41,905 nucleotides of DNA, taken from Polyangiaceae bacterium. GTDB lineage: Bacteria; Myxococcota_A; Polyangia; Polyangiales; Polyangiaceae. Made by a program: the position numbers and the translations under genes. The notes beneath the pieces are model-generated. The model was not told the origin of the DNA. It worked only from the letters and a program-made list of their open reading frames with translations, and did no database searches. This document shows positions 41,169 to 41,905 of this stretch, piece after piece; the stretch's first letter is position 1, and every line of letters begins with the position of its first letter. Location: positions 1 through 41,905 of the forward strand of contig JALHPN010000057.1 in assembly GCA_022842465.1 (NCBI GenBank), read 5' to 3'.

Positions 41169-41695
41169 ACCAGGCGAAGCCTTCGGCCCTGCGCCCGACG
41201 TTCCGCGAGGTCTTCGAGGGCGAGCTCACGTACGTCTACAACACGCTCCGGCGCCTCGGCATCCGCACGGCCGATCTCCCGGATGCGACGCAGGAGGTCT
41301 TCGCGACGGTGTCGGGGATCCTCGACGACTACGATCCCGAGCGGCCGCTCCGGCCCTGGCTCTTCGGCGTCGCGTACCGCGTCGGCATGCGCTACCTCGA
41401 GGTCGCGCACCGCCGGCGCGAGGTCCCCTCCGAGATCCCCGAAGCCCCCGACTCCGCGCCCCGCGCCGACGCGATCGCCGAGCGGCGCGAGACGCGCGAC
41501 CTCGTCCGCGCCGCGCTGGAGAAGGTGGAGCCGAGCCGGAGGGCGGTGCTCATCCTCGCCTCCTTCGAGGGCCTGAGCGTCCCCGAGATCGCGCGCACGC
41601 TCGACATCCCCGTCAACACGGCCTACTCGCGCCTCGATCGCGCCAAGCGCGAGTTCGCGGCCGCCGCCGAGAGGCTCGGGTGGAAGAAGTCATGA
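41165..41695 (+). CDS. ECF-type RNA polymerase sigma factor
   Basis: A protein of 176 residues from GTG 41165. Region 2 has YVYNTLRRLGIRTADLPDATQEVFATV (here split, with the DLPDATQEVF core) and RPWLFGVAYRVGMRYLE. Region 4 has EPSRRAVLILASFEGLSVPEIARTL and the recognition helix VNTAYSRLDRAKREF. It directs RNA polymerase to a specific promoter set, usually controlled by the product of the gene that follows. The GTGA overlap upstream and the ATGA overlap downstream place it in a three-gene unit with an exported protein and a probable anti-sigma factor. The target regulon cannot be seen. Confidence 0.9.
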   Translation: MNQAKPSALRPTFREVFEGELTYVYNTLRRLGIRTADLPDATQEVFATVSGILDDYDPERPLRPWLFGVAYRVGMRYLEVAHRRREVPSEIPEAPDSAPRADAIAERRETRDLVRAALEKVEPSRRAVLILASFEGLSVPEIARTLDIPVNTAYSRLDRAKREFAAAAERLGWKKS

Positions 41696-41905
41696 AGGAC
41701 GACCTCTCGACCCTGCTCGCGCACGAGACGGACGACGTCGTTCCGGCCGAGCACGAGCGCCTCATCCGGGAGGGCCTCGGGTCGCTCCTCACGGGCGCGC
41801 CGGTGACCGCCCCGCCCCCGGTGGACGCGGCGCTGCCCAGAGCCCCCGCCGCCCCGGCGGCCGCGACGCTCAAGGTCACGACCGCCGCGCTCCTCGGCCT
41901 CGGCA
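41692..41905 (+). CDS. Probable anti-sigma factor, 3' partial
   Basis: Starts at ATG 41692, overlapping the sigma gene by 4 bases, and runs off the window after 71 codons. The visible part has an acidic helical N-terminus (DDLSTLLAHETDDVVPAEHERLI), an Ala/Pro linker and the beginning of a hydrophobic segment (KVTTAALLGLG), as expected for a membrane-anchored regulator of the preceding sigma factor. The assignment rests on position and this layout. Confidence 0.6.
   Translation, partial: MKDDLSTLLAHETDDVVPAEHERLIREGLGSLLTGAPVTAPPPVDAALPRAPAAPAAATLKVTTAALLGLG

Noticed and set aside
1..41905. CRISPR arrays, tRNA/rRNA genes, insertion sequences, integrases, phage genes
   Set aside because: None recognised on either strand; repeats seen are short and inside or between normal genes.

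Overview
The window is very GC-rich DNA with densely packed genes. It looks like a myxobacterial (Myxococcota, probably Polyangiales-type) chromosome. The basis is a tripartite MYXO-CTERM-like C-terminus, about a dozen predicted lipoproteins (many with Gly/Pro/Ala-rich linkers and Cys-rich modules), a kinase-ATPase-GAF-sigma54 activator fusion, and the codon and GC style. No tRNA, rRNA, CRISPR array, insertion sequence, integrase or prophage gene was seen. No gene-free stretch exceeds 300 bases; the longest gaps are about 150-200 bases. The lineage call is inference.

Layout. 1-9117: C-terminal part of a zincin-like protein, a CPA1-type cation/proton antiporter, a spermidine-synthase-like protein and a CDF metal transporter (minus-strand pair), a glutathione S-transferase, a secreted Ala/His-rich protein, a Cys-rich MYXO-CTERM surface protein and a divergent purine nucleoside phosphorylase homologue. 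9118-18694: small unknown proteins, a VOC protein, lipoproteins, a small ExbB/MotA-like membrane protein and a 1576-residue kinase/ATPase/GAF/sigma54 activator. 18818-26700: an envelope-glycan block with a hyaluronan-synthase-like GT2 facing a tight three-gene minus-strand operon (GT-C-like membrane protein, transmembrane ATPase, PIG-L deacetylase lipoprotein). 26849-35616: a lipoprotein with a formylglycine-generating-enzyme-like domain tail-to-tail with a sulfatase-like lipoprotein, a small basic protein, lipoproteins, an AraC-sensor/PAS histidine kinase and a trypsin-fold protein that has lost its catalytic residues. 35703-41905: a PQQ sugar dehydrogenase/diheme cytochrome fusion, a lipoprotein, a cyclic-nucleotide-binding/CAAX-protease fusion (candidate myxosortase) with a 40-residue ORF just upstream, and a cassette of exported protein, ECF sigma factor and probable anti-sigma factor that runs off the right edge.

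How the genes fit together. Most products act at the cell envelope. The candidate myxosortase (38837-39928) and the MYXO-CTERM protein (6490-8115) could be enzyme and substrate. The GT2, PIG-L and GT-C proteins suggest synthesis and deacetylation of a surface glycan, with the membrane ATPase as a possible regulator or sensor. All nine convergent gene pairs meet with gaps of 23 bases or less, or overlap, and several junctions hold short inverted repeats that include the stop codons.
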